From Candidatus Binatia bacterium (lineage in GTDB: Bacteria; Desulfobacterota; Binatia; HRBIN30), in assembly GCA_026415395.1 (NCBI GenBank), contig JAOAHD010000017.1, positions 147,001 through 211,000 on the forward strand: a stretch of DNA of 64,000 nucleotides. Reading direction: 5' to 3'. Positions 37,701 through 45,957 of this stretch are shown in pieces. Within the stretch, counting starts at the first letter, position 1; each line of letters starts with the position of its first letter. A program made the position numbers and the translations under genes. Under the pieces are notes generated by a model. It was not told where the DNA came from. It did not search any database and saw nothing but the letters and a program-made list of their open reading frames with translations.

Positions 37701-39097
37701 GCTTCGTTCGTGTTACAAACAGTGAACGGCGCAGTGGGAATCGGAGTGGCCGTCGGGCTTGCTGTGGGAGTAGCGGTGTCCACGGGCAGTGGGGTGCCAG
37801 TGGGAGTCGGGGTGTCTGCACTCGGGGTCCCCGAAGTCACAGTGGGAGTTGGGGTTTCTACTCCTGCCCCGGAACCACTGGTGTTCAGGAAAACCCTGAG
37901 ACCATCGCCCTCTTGAGTGAGCGCAAGCACGTCGGCTTTACGGTCGCCGTTGATGTCGACCGCCGCCACCGTTGCCAAGTTTCCGGGCAAGCCATTCGTC
38001 TGCTTTTGAAAGCCGTTTTCGTCCGGCAAAATTGGTGGCGGAAACGGTGGACCAGGGTCGTAGCAGAGGTCGCTCGGCTGCCGACAAAGCAGGTTAATTC
38101 CGATTCCTCCAGTGGCGTTGCTCACAACCAGATCCAGTTTGCCATCGCCATCTAAATCTCCTGCTGCGAGGCCCGTGGAGTCCACTTCCACAAAATCGGT
38201 GTTACCGGTGGTGAAGCCACCCGAGCCATCACTGATCATCAAAGTAACCTGGGCATCGACATCGACTCCGGTTACAACCGCGATGTCATCGACGTTGGCG
38301 TCGCCACCGAAATCCCCCACCACGAGGCCTCCGGGCCGTTCGCCCACACTAAACACTCGCGCTGCTTCAAAGGTTCCGTTCCCGCGGCCCAGCAGGACAG
38401 CAACGCGGTTGCCCCCACGGCTACTGACTGCAACGTCTAGCACGTTGTCCTGATTAAAGTAACCAACGCCTAAGGCGTAGTTCCCCTGAGTCCCAGGCCC
38501 CGTCGAAACGCTAGCGGGTGAGAAATCGACGAAGCGTCCATTGCCCTGCCCTTTCAGGAAATGAATTGTCGCTCCACTAAGCACAGCGAGGTCAAGGATT
38601 CTGTCGCCGTCGAGGTCCGCCGCCACAAGATCGACAGGCGCTGGATCGACGGGAAACCCGTCCAAGTAATTTTCGTCGGCCTCAAAAATCAGGTCGCTAC
38701 CCTGCAGTAAAACACTCACCGAATTGGCCAACGTGTTGGCGGTCGCGATGTCCACCCTCCGGTCACGGTTAAAGTCCCCGAGCACGACAGCCACGGGTCC
38801 GTCGGCAGTATCGGCCGAGTCAAACGGTTCAAAGGTTCCGCTTCCTTCATTCAGGAAGATGCTGACCTGACTCGCATCAGGCTGGGCGACCACGATATCT
38901 GACAACTGGTCTTCGTTAAGGTCGCCCACGGCAAACGCCCGCGGCCCCGGATTTTCCCCTGCCGAAACATCAACGGGAGGTGCCGCACGAAACGAGAGCC
39001 TGGCAGTCGCTGAAGTCGGCCCAACAAGCCACGCCAAAATCATTATGGGGATGAACCGGCAAATAATCCCGCTTCGTTTCATCAGCAGAGGGTACAT
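34703..39097 (-). CDS. Giant secreted FG-GAP/VCBS-repeat protein, apparently two proteins fused in frame
   Basis: An uninterrupted 1464-residue frame. It opens with a signal peptide (MKRSGIICRFIPIMILAWLVGPTSA; start 39097 or 39082, no clear ribosome site). The body is a run of FG-GAP/VCBS repeats with Ca-binding DxNxDGxxD loops such as DLDGDRILD and DINGDRKAD, split by Thr/Pro linkers. At 914-943 it has a full C-terminal sorting signal: Gly-Cys-Ser, a hydrophobic stretch, then RRR. At once a second signal peptide-like segment follows (LWAASGGLLIMALWPCRFATA, about 958-978), then more repeats and a second sorting-like tail (GKGCAVVGG, hydrophobic helix, RKKFSRGK). Probably two adjacent genes joined by loss of a stop or a frameshift. 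Confidence 0.72.
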   Translation of the reverse strand: MYPLLMKRSGIICRFIPIMILAWLVGPTSATARLSFRAAPPVDVSAGENPGPRAFAVGDLNEDQLSDIVVAQPDASQVSIFLNEGSGTFEPFDSADTADGPVAVVLGDFNRDRRVDIATANTLANSVSVLLQGSDLIFEADENYLDGFPVDPAPVDLVAADLDGDRILDLAVLSGATIHFLKGQGNGRFVDFSPASVSTGPGTQGNYALGVGYFNQDNVLDVAVSSRGGNRVAVLLGRGNGTFEAARVFSVGERPGGLVVGDFGGDANVDDIAVVTGVDVDAQVTLMISDGSGGFTTGNTDFVEVDSTGLAAGDLDGDGKLDLVVSNATGGIGINLLCRQPSDLCYDPGPPFPPPILPDENGFQKQTNGLPGNLATVAAVDINGDRKADVLALTQEGDGLRVFLNTSGSGAGVETPTPTVTSGTPSADTPTPTGTPLPVDTATPTASPTATPIPTAPFTVCNTNEAGQPRVSGAIAAVGIGDLDRNGSPDVVAADQEGGRILVLFTRTRPGAPTACDVLGVQSNVLEIGLPGPSAVRIADLDSDGRLDLAVAGADGIRVFYGDGAGNFQPAPGGPLEEGTSFGSLQVVDVNRDGALDLVAGRPSQGSNEVVVITRSVTDRRSYMAPCTVGVGRSPDFVLARDLDVDGRADLGISSQSTADFVVFQQQNVGSTTPGSQVCPPGTGGMRPLTPFTLPGAPLALWSDWFDPSDDVPDLAVATGGSEGAILIISGQRPSGGGVSYRVRQRLVVPPAGGQLASLPVAVASADFNRDGSVDLVIADQSSDSVVFFMARPDGAFAAPTLPVDLRGSQPLSLAVGDIDGDGIADVVVGLRGSVSVLVSSRPPATPTPRPTPTPTESATPTVTASPTETGTPTPSFTATATATPTRTRSSTPLPTATATKTFKPGTLNLSSGGCSVAPNVATGSNALPLATFLPASWFLRRRSRGLQKKRSYLGRTRLWAASGGLLIMALWPCRFATAELFLVCELPFAGNFVARAQGDLNRDGSTDLALADVSGNQVVIGLVARERFANGDCRNGMVRSGVNLPGAPRGIDIGDVDGNLLPDIAVATDVGVVVLVNQGRGEFVATGEPVAAGNDPQVIRIADIDADGRNDVVVGSGNDNRVTVLYRRETAFVGGSRLSADGPVTGLRVADANQDGRLDLFTVSRATGTVALYTQGGVDDQGYPSFDLANVRQATIAPSALEIEDLDGDGVLDVIVAGGGASGTLVVLFGTIPSGSLYRLGVPQATNFLRPLSQPSDLGFADWNRDGLLDVAVISADSALLALFLGTGQSLEETTNFCNMADTVSGRCSMGAGVRLIATGDYDGDGRPDVAGVGTGGLITMLLSSNPPPTPTMTATPTRTRTVTPTTTPTPTDTPTPTETPTETPTLTPTRTRVPTSTPGPTDTPTPRCFAGGVCVSGKGCAVVGGSRESGEPWLLLALLWLASLYMRKKFSRGKRDGRDCEV
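34880..35050 (-). repeat. Low-complexity DNA encoding a Thr/Pro linker
   Basis: A biased tract encoding a TPTxTPT-type linker ahead of the final sorting tail of the FG-GAP protein. Such linkers probably span the cell surface layer. The opposite strand reads as Val/Gly-rich false frames. Confidence 0.75.
36390..36560 (-). repeat. Low-complexity DNA encoding the central Thr/Pro linker
   Basis: The second Thr/Pro-rich tract of the same gene, directly ahead of the internal Gly-Cys sorting motif. Its composition is close to that of the C-terminal tract, so slippage or recombination between the two could have joined or duplicated modules. Confidence 0.7.
37740..37860 (-). repeat. Low-complexity DNA encoding a third Thr/Pro linker
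   Basis: A Thr/Pro-rich stretch separating the first and second blocks of FG-GAP repeats in the N-terminal half of the same protein. Confidence 0.7.
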
Positions 39098-39104
39098 TTG
39101 TCTG

Positions 39105-39154
39105 AAAAAAGCGAGGGCCAGGGCGGCATTCCGAGCTCGCCGCTGCCCTGGCCC
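39105..39154 (-). terminator. Strong intrinsic terminator downstream of groEL
   Basis: On the minus strand GGGCCAGGGC (39154-39145) pairs perfectly with GCCCTGGCCC (39124-39115), and a run of six T follows at 39110-39105. It lies 74 bases after the groEL stop and before the FG-GAP gene, so it should end the groESL transcript. Confidence 0.85.
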
Positions 39155-39227
39155 GCACCGCTGCTCAACAGGAAGAGTGGCACCCTATACCTGCCGCAAC
39201 CACATGAGGCGTGTTACACGAGTCGAA

Positions 39228-41164
<1,937 letters not shown>

Positions 41165-41220
41165 GGCATACCTCCTCAAGCGTCCGAACTCGCTGGGCTC
41201 AGCAGAAAAAGCCCGCCCGC

Positions 41221-41248
41221 AAGCTAACTGGTTCACGGAAACTTTCAA
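41221..41248 (-). promoter_or_regulatory. Candidate promoter for groES-groEL
   Basis: On the minus strand TTGAAA (41248-41243, within CTTGAAAG) is 16 bases from TAGCTT (41226-41221). The -35 overlaps the end of dnaA. CTTGAAA also resembles the -35 of heat-shock sigma promoters, but no matching CCCCAT-type -10 is present. Confidence 0.35.
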
Positions 41249-42627
41249 GACCGCTGCATTGCTCTTTGCTCGCTTTGTCCTGGCAGAAGGCTTCTCTCCA
41301 ACGCGGCGACCATTGTCGCCCACTCGGGGTCCTGCTGGCAGCGGCGCTCCGCGGCACGGATGGCGTAGAGTACGCTCGTATGGTCCCGGCCCCCGAATTC
41401 GCTCGCGATGCGCGACAAGGACACTCGACCCAGCGATTTGCACAAATACATGGCAATCTGCCGTGCTTGCGAGACTCTTTTCTCTCGACCATGACCCACA
41501 AGTTCGCTGGCTGTGAGGCCAAAGTGTTCCGCGACTGCGTCTCGAATCGAGGCAACACTGATTTGCCGCCTGACGGGTTCGATCCGGACAGGGCCGAGCA
41601 GCCGTTCCACTAGATCCACGCTTGCAGGTTGTTGCATCATCTCCATGTAGGCCGTCACCCGATTGAGCCCGCCCTCGAGCTCGCGGACACTCGGACCGCA
41701 ACGGGAGACAATCGCTTGAAGCACAATTTCGGGGAGTTCATGCCCCCGCCGCTCCAGCTTTCGCCGCAAGATTTCCAACCGCATCTCCTCCGTGGGCGCC
41801 TGCACATCAGTGATGAGGCCGCTCTCGAATCGGCTGCGTAACCGGGACTCAAGGCGCGCTACCGCACTCGGATGTTGATCGCAGGTCAGCACCACTTGTT
41901 TTTGGGCCCCGATCAGCCATTCGAAGGTGTGGAAAAATTCTTCCTGCGTCCTCTCCTTCCCGGCGAGGAACTGCACATCGTCCAAAATCAACACGTCGAG
42001 CTCACGGAACCGCTCTCGGAACTGAGCCATTCTGTCCGTGCGGAGCGCTTGGATCATCATGTTTGTGAAAAGTTCCGCTGAGAGACAGGCGACCCGTTTG
42101 TTCTTGCTCGCCCGCAGACTCTCATGCCCTATGGCGTTCACCAAATGCGTCTTCCCGAGCCCAACACCTCCCCAGACAAATAGCGGGTTGAACCTACGTC
42201 CGGGTTCCTGGGCGACTGCGCGTGCTGCCTTGGCAGCAAGTTCGTTTGTTGGCCCGACAACAAAGGAGTCGAAGTCGTAGCCATCGATCAAGCGGCCGAC
42301 CCTTGGAAGCGGTGCCGCTGCGCGCATTCGTAACTGCGTACGAGGCTTGCTACGCGACGGTTCGTCGTGCGCAACAACCTCGCCTTCGCACCGCACGCCT
42401 ATAACGACTTGCGGTTTTCGCTCATCCCCGAGAGCCTGCTTCAACGCATCTTCGATCGTTCGTAAAAGGTGGCGGGTCACCCATTCGCGGTGGAATCGGC
42501 TCGGCATCTCGAGGACAATGACGTCTCCTTTTCGAGACCAGGAAATCGGCTCGATCCACATTGTGAAGTTGCGCTCCCCTACGGCACGGCGTAGGTGCGA
42601 CAACGCGATCATCAACTCCGCATCCAT
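41245..42627 (-). CDS. dnaA: Chromosomal replication initiator DnaA
   Basis: The 460-residue protein has all DnaA parts: an N-terminal domain I ([11 protein letters not shown]), a linker, the AAA+ domain with Walker A GGVGLGKT (153-160) and Walker [11 protein letters not shown] (211-220), and domain IV ending in [12 protein letters not shown], the DnaA-box recognition motif. It opens DNA at oriC. dnaN, recF and gyrB are not adjacent; instead a VKOR-DsbA gene lies upstream and groES follows 80 bases downstream. GGAGGG is 10 bases before the ATG. It could be the sole DnaA or one of two. Confidence 0.95.
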   Translation of the reverse strand: MDAELMIALSHLRRAVGERNFTMWIEPISWSRKGDVIVLEMPSRFHREWVTRHLLRTIEDALKQALGDERKPQVVIGVRCEGEVVAHDEPSRSKPRTQLRMRAAAPLPRVGRLIDGYDFDSFVVGPTNELAAKAARAVAQEPGRRFNPLFVWGGVGLGKTHLVNAIGHESLRASKNKRVACLSAELFTNMMIQALRTDRMAQFRERFRELDVLILDDVQFLAGKERTQEEFFHTFEWLIGAQKQVVLTCDQHPSAVARLESRLRSRFESGLITDVQAPTEEMRLEILRRKLERRGHELPEIVLQAIVSRCGPSVRELEGGLNRVTAYMEMMQQPASVDLVERLLGPVRIEPVRRQISVASIRDAVAEHFGLTASELVGHGREKRVSQARQIAMYLCKSLGRVSLSRIASEFGGRDHTSVLYAIRAAERRCQQDPEWATMVAALERSLLPGQSEQRAMQRS

Positions 42628-43057
42628 CTGCGCGCCACCCTCCAGTAAAGCGCCGTTCGCTCGTCGGTTCGCGCAGTGCCGAACTGCAACTGGGCCTTGC
42701 TGCCAATCCTACCCAGTCCAGTGCATTGCCTTCACCCGCAACAGTCCACACTTCGTCCTCCATTCACCACACCCTCCCCGCGGCCGAGACCTTGGGGCAG
42801 TGCGCTGACCGACCCTGTCATCGTGTGACCACGACTTCGATGTTTTCGATCGCTTTCAACGGCGAGGTCGGCTCCCTACTGACGACACCGAATCTAGTCA
42901 ACACTGAGGTAGGGCAGCCTCTAGATACACGATGCAACGTAAAGTTTTCCCGAGGCCGGATATCGTTGCACGATGCAATTCTGGCTGTTCGGGGAAGTTC
43001 CCTGTTTATGACAGCGAACTTACGAGACTTTTCTGCGCTGTCCCTCACAAGCTCCAG
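42628..43057. other. 430-base intergenic region upstream of dnaA
   Basis: No gene is supported here. Regions upstream of dnaA often hold the origin, but I find no canonical DnaA boxes (TTATCCACA or close variants) and no AT-rich unwinding stretch. A 10-base repeat with a TTGCA-CGA-TGCAA palindrome is present (listed separately). The dnaA promoter must be in this stretch. Confidence 0.5.
42928..42978. repeat. Direct repeat CACGATGCAA with palindromic second copy upstream of dnaA
   Basis: CACGATGCAA occurs at 42928-42937 and again at 42969-42978, 41 bases apart (about four helical turns). The second copy is part of the palindrome TTGCA-CGA-TGCAA (42966-42978). This spacing and symmetry would suit a dimeric regulator, but chance cannot be excluded. 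Confidence 0.35.
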
Positions 43058-44260
43058 TCACGAGCCCGAGTCCCGAGCTAGCACTAACGCACGTTGTAAC
43101 GTCGCTGCGTCGAGCGCCCCCTTGACCATCCGCCCGTTCAAAAACATCGTTGGCGTAGAGTTCACGCCTAATTTCATGCCTACAGCGATATCGTCTTGGA
43201 CCCGGCGTCGAATGTTCGGGTCTTGCATGCACCGCCGAAAGCTAGGCATATCGAGCCCCAACTGTCGAGCCAGGGCATCTAGCAGTTCACCATCCAGTTG
43301 CCGCTGATGGTCAAACAGTCGGTCATGGTACTGCCAGAACTTCCCCTGCTCACCGGCGCACTCAGCGGCCACCGCGGCATCGCACGCTACGGGATGAAAG
43401 CGAGATCCCACCAACGGGTTACAGGCAGAATCCAGCGGGAAATGGCGGAAGACGACTCGCACCATTGTCGGCGATCGCAGCCACGTTTCCTGCAATGCCT
43501 TGTGAAGAGCGGCGCAGTGCACGCATTCGAAATCGGAAAACTCGACGATCGTCACTGCGGCATTCGCCGGTCCTCGAGAGTTTCGTGTGTCAACCGGAAC
43601 TTCCACTCTTGCCAAGCGTTGAAACCATTCAACGAATCGCGGATCCGTGCGCACAAGCTCGTCCACAGAATCTGGTTGTCGCGTATAGCGCCAAGCATCC
43701 CAAACAGCGCTTCCAATCAAGGTAAGCGCTGCCACCACTGCCCCGACATACAGCCACAGGTCGCGTCGGAGTGCTAACGCTTGTTCTACCCTCGATGCGA
43801 CCAGCAGCGAGCGGTGGAGGCGCCATGCAGCGACGAAGTTCGCAAGGCCCACCAAGTACAACCCGGTGCACAACACACACACGGCGCGAAGAACACCGAA
43901 GGAGACTACGGCCATGTAGACGGAAAAACCCAGCCCAGCCACTGCGAGTACGACCAGAGCGCCAGCGATCCGCCGCCGCACGCTAGCCACCTGGTTCATA
44001 AACGCTGCTAGCGCCAACACGCTGACGCTGACATAAAACACAGTTGCCAGCAACGAAACGGAGAAACCACCGAGTTCTGACCAGCGACTGCTCAAAACTA
44101 CGTCGCAGTTCACCACCTGGTTCACGTTGCAAAAGCTGGTGAAGCCGGCGTCGGTCTTGAGTTGGCGATGGACGACTTCCGCCTGGTATGCGATCCAGGT
44201 CCCGACCAGGCCAACGGCCAGAACCAATAACGCCTTCTTCCTTTGAGGATTCAGCTCCAT
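43058..44260 (-). CDS. VKOR-DsbA fusion: membrane disulfide-bond formation protein
   Basis: A 400-residue fusion. The N-terminal 180 residues form a vitamin K epoxide reductase domain with loop cysteines Cys44 and Cys52, the quinone-site CVLC (128-131) and several membrane helices. A further membrane segment leads to a DsbA-like thioredoxin domain with CVHC (246-249) and the cis-Pro loop VNSTPTMFLNG. The pair would put disulfides into exported proteins and pass electrons to quinone. That suits the Cys-rich secreted hydrolase at 20834, although the genes are unlinked. Start ATG 44260. Confidence 0.9.
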   Translation of the reverse strand: MELNPQRKKALLVLAVGLVGTWIAYQAEVVHRQLKTDAGFTSFCNVNQVVNCDVVLSSRWSELGGFSVSLLATVFYVSVSVLALAAFMNQVASVRRRIAGALVVLAVAGLGFSVYMAVVSFGVLRAVCVLCTGLYLVGLANFVAAWRLHRSLLVASRVEQALALRRDLWLYVGAVVAALTLIGSAVWDAWRYTRQPDSVDELVRTDPRFVEWFQRLARVEVPVDTRNSRGPANAAVTIVEFSDFECVHCAALHKALQETWLRSPTMVRVVFRHFPLDSACNPLVGSRFHPVACDAAVAAECAGEQGKFWQYHDRLFDHQRQLDGELLDALARQLGLDMPSFRRCMQDPNIRRRVQDDIAVGMKLGVNSTPTMFLNGRMVKGALDAATLQRALVLARDSGS

Positions 44261-44329
44261 GAGGTGGCTCGACAGCTACGGCCACCCATCTAGCGATTCG
44301 AATATCGCCAACACAACCGCTCCGCGAGC

Positions 44330-45223
44330 TTAACCACGTTCGGGAGCGGCAACCGTTTCACGGAGAACACGCACGTATTCCCACCCTCGCGCACCATAGG
44401 TCAGCACGGCAACAACCTCATTATCCTGACCTACGAGAACGGCGTTTTCTCCCACCTCGCCCTTCGGCAAGCCAGCGAGCACGTCCATTGCTCCGTGTCG
44501 GACCCGTTGGTAAAGCGCTGCTGGGAGGGGGAAGGCGCGGAGGTGTCGCAGGACCTCTCGCGTGGACAAAACCTGAGGAAGTTCTGCACCGCTCTCGACT
44601 TGGTCCAGGCTGACTGCAGAGGTCAAGTCAAAAGGTCCGAAGCGCACTCTCCGGAGCTCAATCAGATGGCCGATGGTATCGAGGACCTCCGCAATTTCCT
44701 CCGCCAACACTCGTAAGTACGTCCCTTTCGAGCAGCGTATGCGAAACCAGATTTTGTCGTTCGAGAGCGCTTCAAGTTTGATGAATTCGACTTCGATCTC
44801 TCGGGCTTCCCGTTCAACGACAATTCCCTGCCGGGCGAGCTTGTACAGCGGGACCCCGCCGCGTTTGATGGCCGAAAACATCGGGGGGATTTGCAGCCGC
44901 CTTCCTCCGAGTCGTTCGGGAACGCGAGGAAGCGACTGCATCACGTTCTTAGGAACCGTTAGCTCCTCAATCGTTTTGCCAGTGAGATCTCCCGTGTCGG
45001 TTTTCCTTCCGAGTTGAACGATCCCGACATACTCCTTGTCGGCACCCGCGATCAACTGGGCAATCTTCGTTGCCTCCCCGATGCAGACGGGCAACACCCC
45101 GGTGGCAAACGGATCCAGGGTCCCTAAGTGGCCAGTCCGAAGACCGTATCGGCGCTTGACCACCCGAACAACGTCCGCAGAGGTCGGCCCTGCTGGCTTA
45201 TCAATTACCAAAACCCCGTGCAT
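44330..45223 (-). CDS. truB: tRNA pseudouridine-55 synthase TruB
   Basis: The 297-residue product starts MHGVLVIDKPAGPTSADVV and has the catalytic Asp37 in GTLDPFATG, followed by the family segments ATKIAQ and RIRCSKGTYLRVLAEEI. It isomerises U55 in the T-loop of tRNAs. Its place directly after rbfA is the classical order of the nusA-infB operon; rpsO and pnp, which often follow, are absent here. Confidence 0.96.
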   Translation of the reverse strand: MHGVLVIDKPAGPTSADVVRVVKRRYGLRTGHLGTLDPFATGVLPVCIGEATKIAQLIAGADKEYVGIVQLGRKTDTGDLTGKTIEELTVPKNVMQSLPRVPERLGGRRLQIPPMFSAIKRGGVPLYKLARQGIVVEREAREIEVEFIKLEALSNDKIWFRIRCSKGTYLRVLAEEIAEVLDTIGHLIELRRVRFGPFDLTSAVSLDQVESGAELPQVLSTREVLRHLRAFPLPAALYQRVRHGAMDVLAGLPKGEVGENAVLVGQDNEVVAVLTYGARGWEYVRVLRETVAAPERG

Positions 45224-45235
45224 GGAGCGCTCCCG

Positions 45236-45583
45236 CTAATTTTCTGACGTTACATCTCGCAGCGCACGAGCCAAGCGCTCAATCTCTGGCAAAGTCGAGT
45301 CCACCTCGAACACCAACTGCGGGGCTCGTCTCAGATCCAGCCGTCGTAAAAGTTGGGCACGGAGAAAACCTTGGGCGCTACGCAAGCCAGCCAAGCAGCG
45401 CTGCTGAGAGGCCTCGTCTCCTAAGCACCGGAAACGAACCCACGCTGTGCCCAGGTCCGCGCTGACTCGGACAGACGTAATTGACACGGATCCCACTCTC
45501 GGGTCCTTAATCTCCCGCAGAATGACTTCTGCCAGCGCTTCTCGTAACGTCTCGCCAACGCGTTCGGCACGCCGCCCACTCAT
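45236..45583 (-). CDS. rbfA: 30S ribosome-binding factor RbfA
   Basis: A 115-residue RbfA: RRAERVGETLREALAEVILREIKDPRVG is the helical KH-like start, then a beta strand with VRVSADLGTAWVRF and the C-terminal ERLARAL. It acts in late 30S maturation and cold adaptation. Two starts are possible: ATG at 45583, preceded by GAAGG, which I use, and GTG at 45607, which leaves a 12-base gap after the DUF503 gene. It sits between infB/DUF503 and truB as in many bacteria. Confidence 0.9.
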   Translation of the reverse strand: MSGRRAERVGETLREALAEVILREIKDPRVGSVSITSVRVSADLGTAWVRFRCLGDEASQQRCLAGLRSAQGFLRAQLLRRLDLRRAPQLVFEVDSTLPEIERLARALRDVTSEN

Positions 45584-45619
45584 ATGACCTTCGAGTTCGG
45601 CGCTCACTCCGGGTAGCGC

Positions 45620-45913
45620 CTAAAAGTGTAGAATCTCGAGCTCTTCCTCGCCGAGCTCCGCCAGCTTCAGCGAATCGATGAACTGCACCACTTGCCTTAA
45701 CGCCGAGTCGACTTCACTGGCATCAGTTCCCACCCGACTGAAGCCCAAAACAGCGCGCTGCCAAAGATCGTGAGCGTCACATTCCGCCACCGAGACATTG
45801 AAGGTATTGGCGACACGGCTCTTTATACGGTTCAGTACCCCGCGCTTCCCTTTGAGGCTGTGATTTTCGGGAAGATACAGGGTCAGCTTCAGAACGCCGA
45901 CAACCAAGGGCAC
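45620..45913 (-). CDS. DUF503 family protein
   Basis: A 97-residue protein of the DUF503 family, recognised by VGVLKLTLYLPENHSLKGKRGVLNRIKSRVANTFNVSVAECDAHDLWQ-type content (SLKGKR and VSVAE are the hallmarks). Function is unknown; members are very often encoded between infB and rbfA, as here, so a role near ribosome assembly or translation is possible. Confidence 0.9.
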   Translation of the reverse strand: MPLVVGVLKLTLYLPENHSLKGKRGVLNRIKSRVANTFNVSVAECDAHDLWQRAVLGFSRVGTDASEVDSALRQVVQFIDSLKLAELGEEELEILHF

Positions 45914-45957
45914 GCTTGTCTACTTCCGGTGGTCCTCAGAACTCAGTGACAGGATGC

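Noticed and set aside
34731-38453. Several Val/Gly-rich open frames on the plus strand (for example 34731-35132, 36396-36671, 37674-37916)
   Set aside because: They are the antisense of the Thr/Pro linkers and FG-GAP repeats; the VGVGV-type translation follows from the codon bias of the real minus-strand gene.
41165-41244. CIRCE operator (HrcA site) expected before groES
   Set aside because: No TTAGCACTC-N9-GAGTGCTAA or near match is present in the gap between dnaA and groES.
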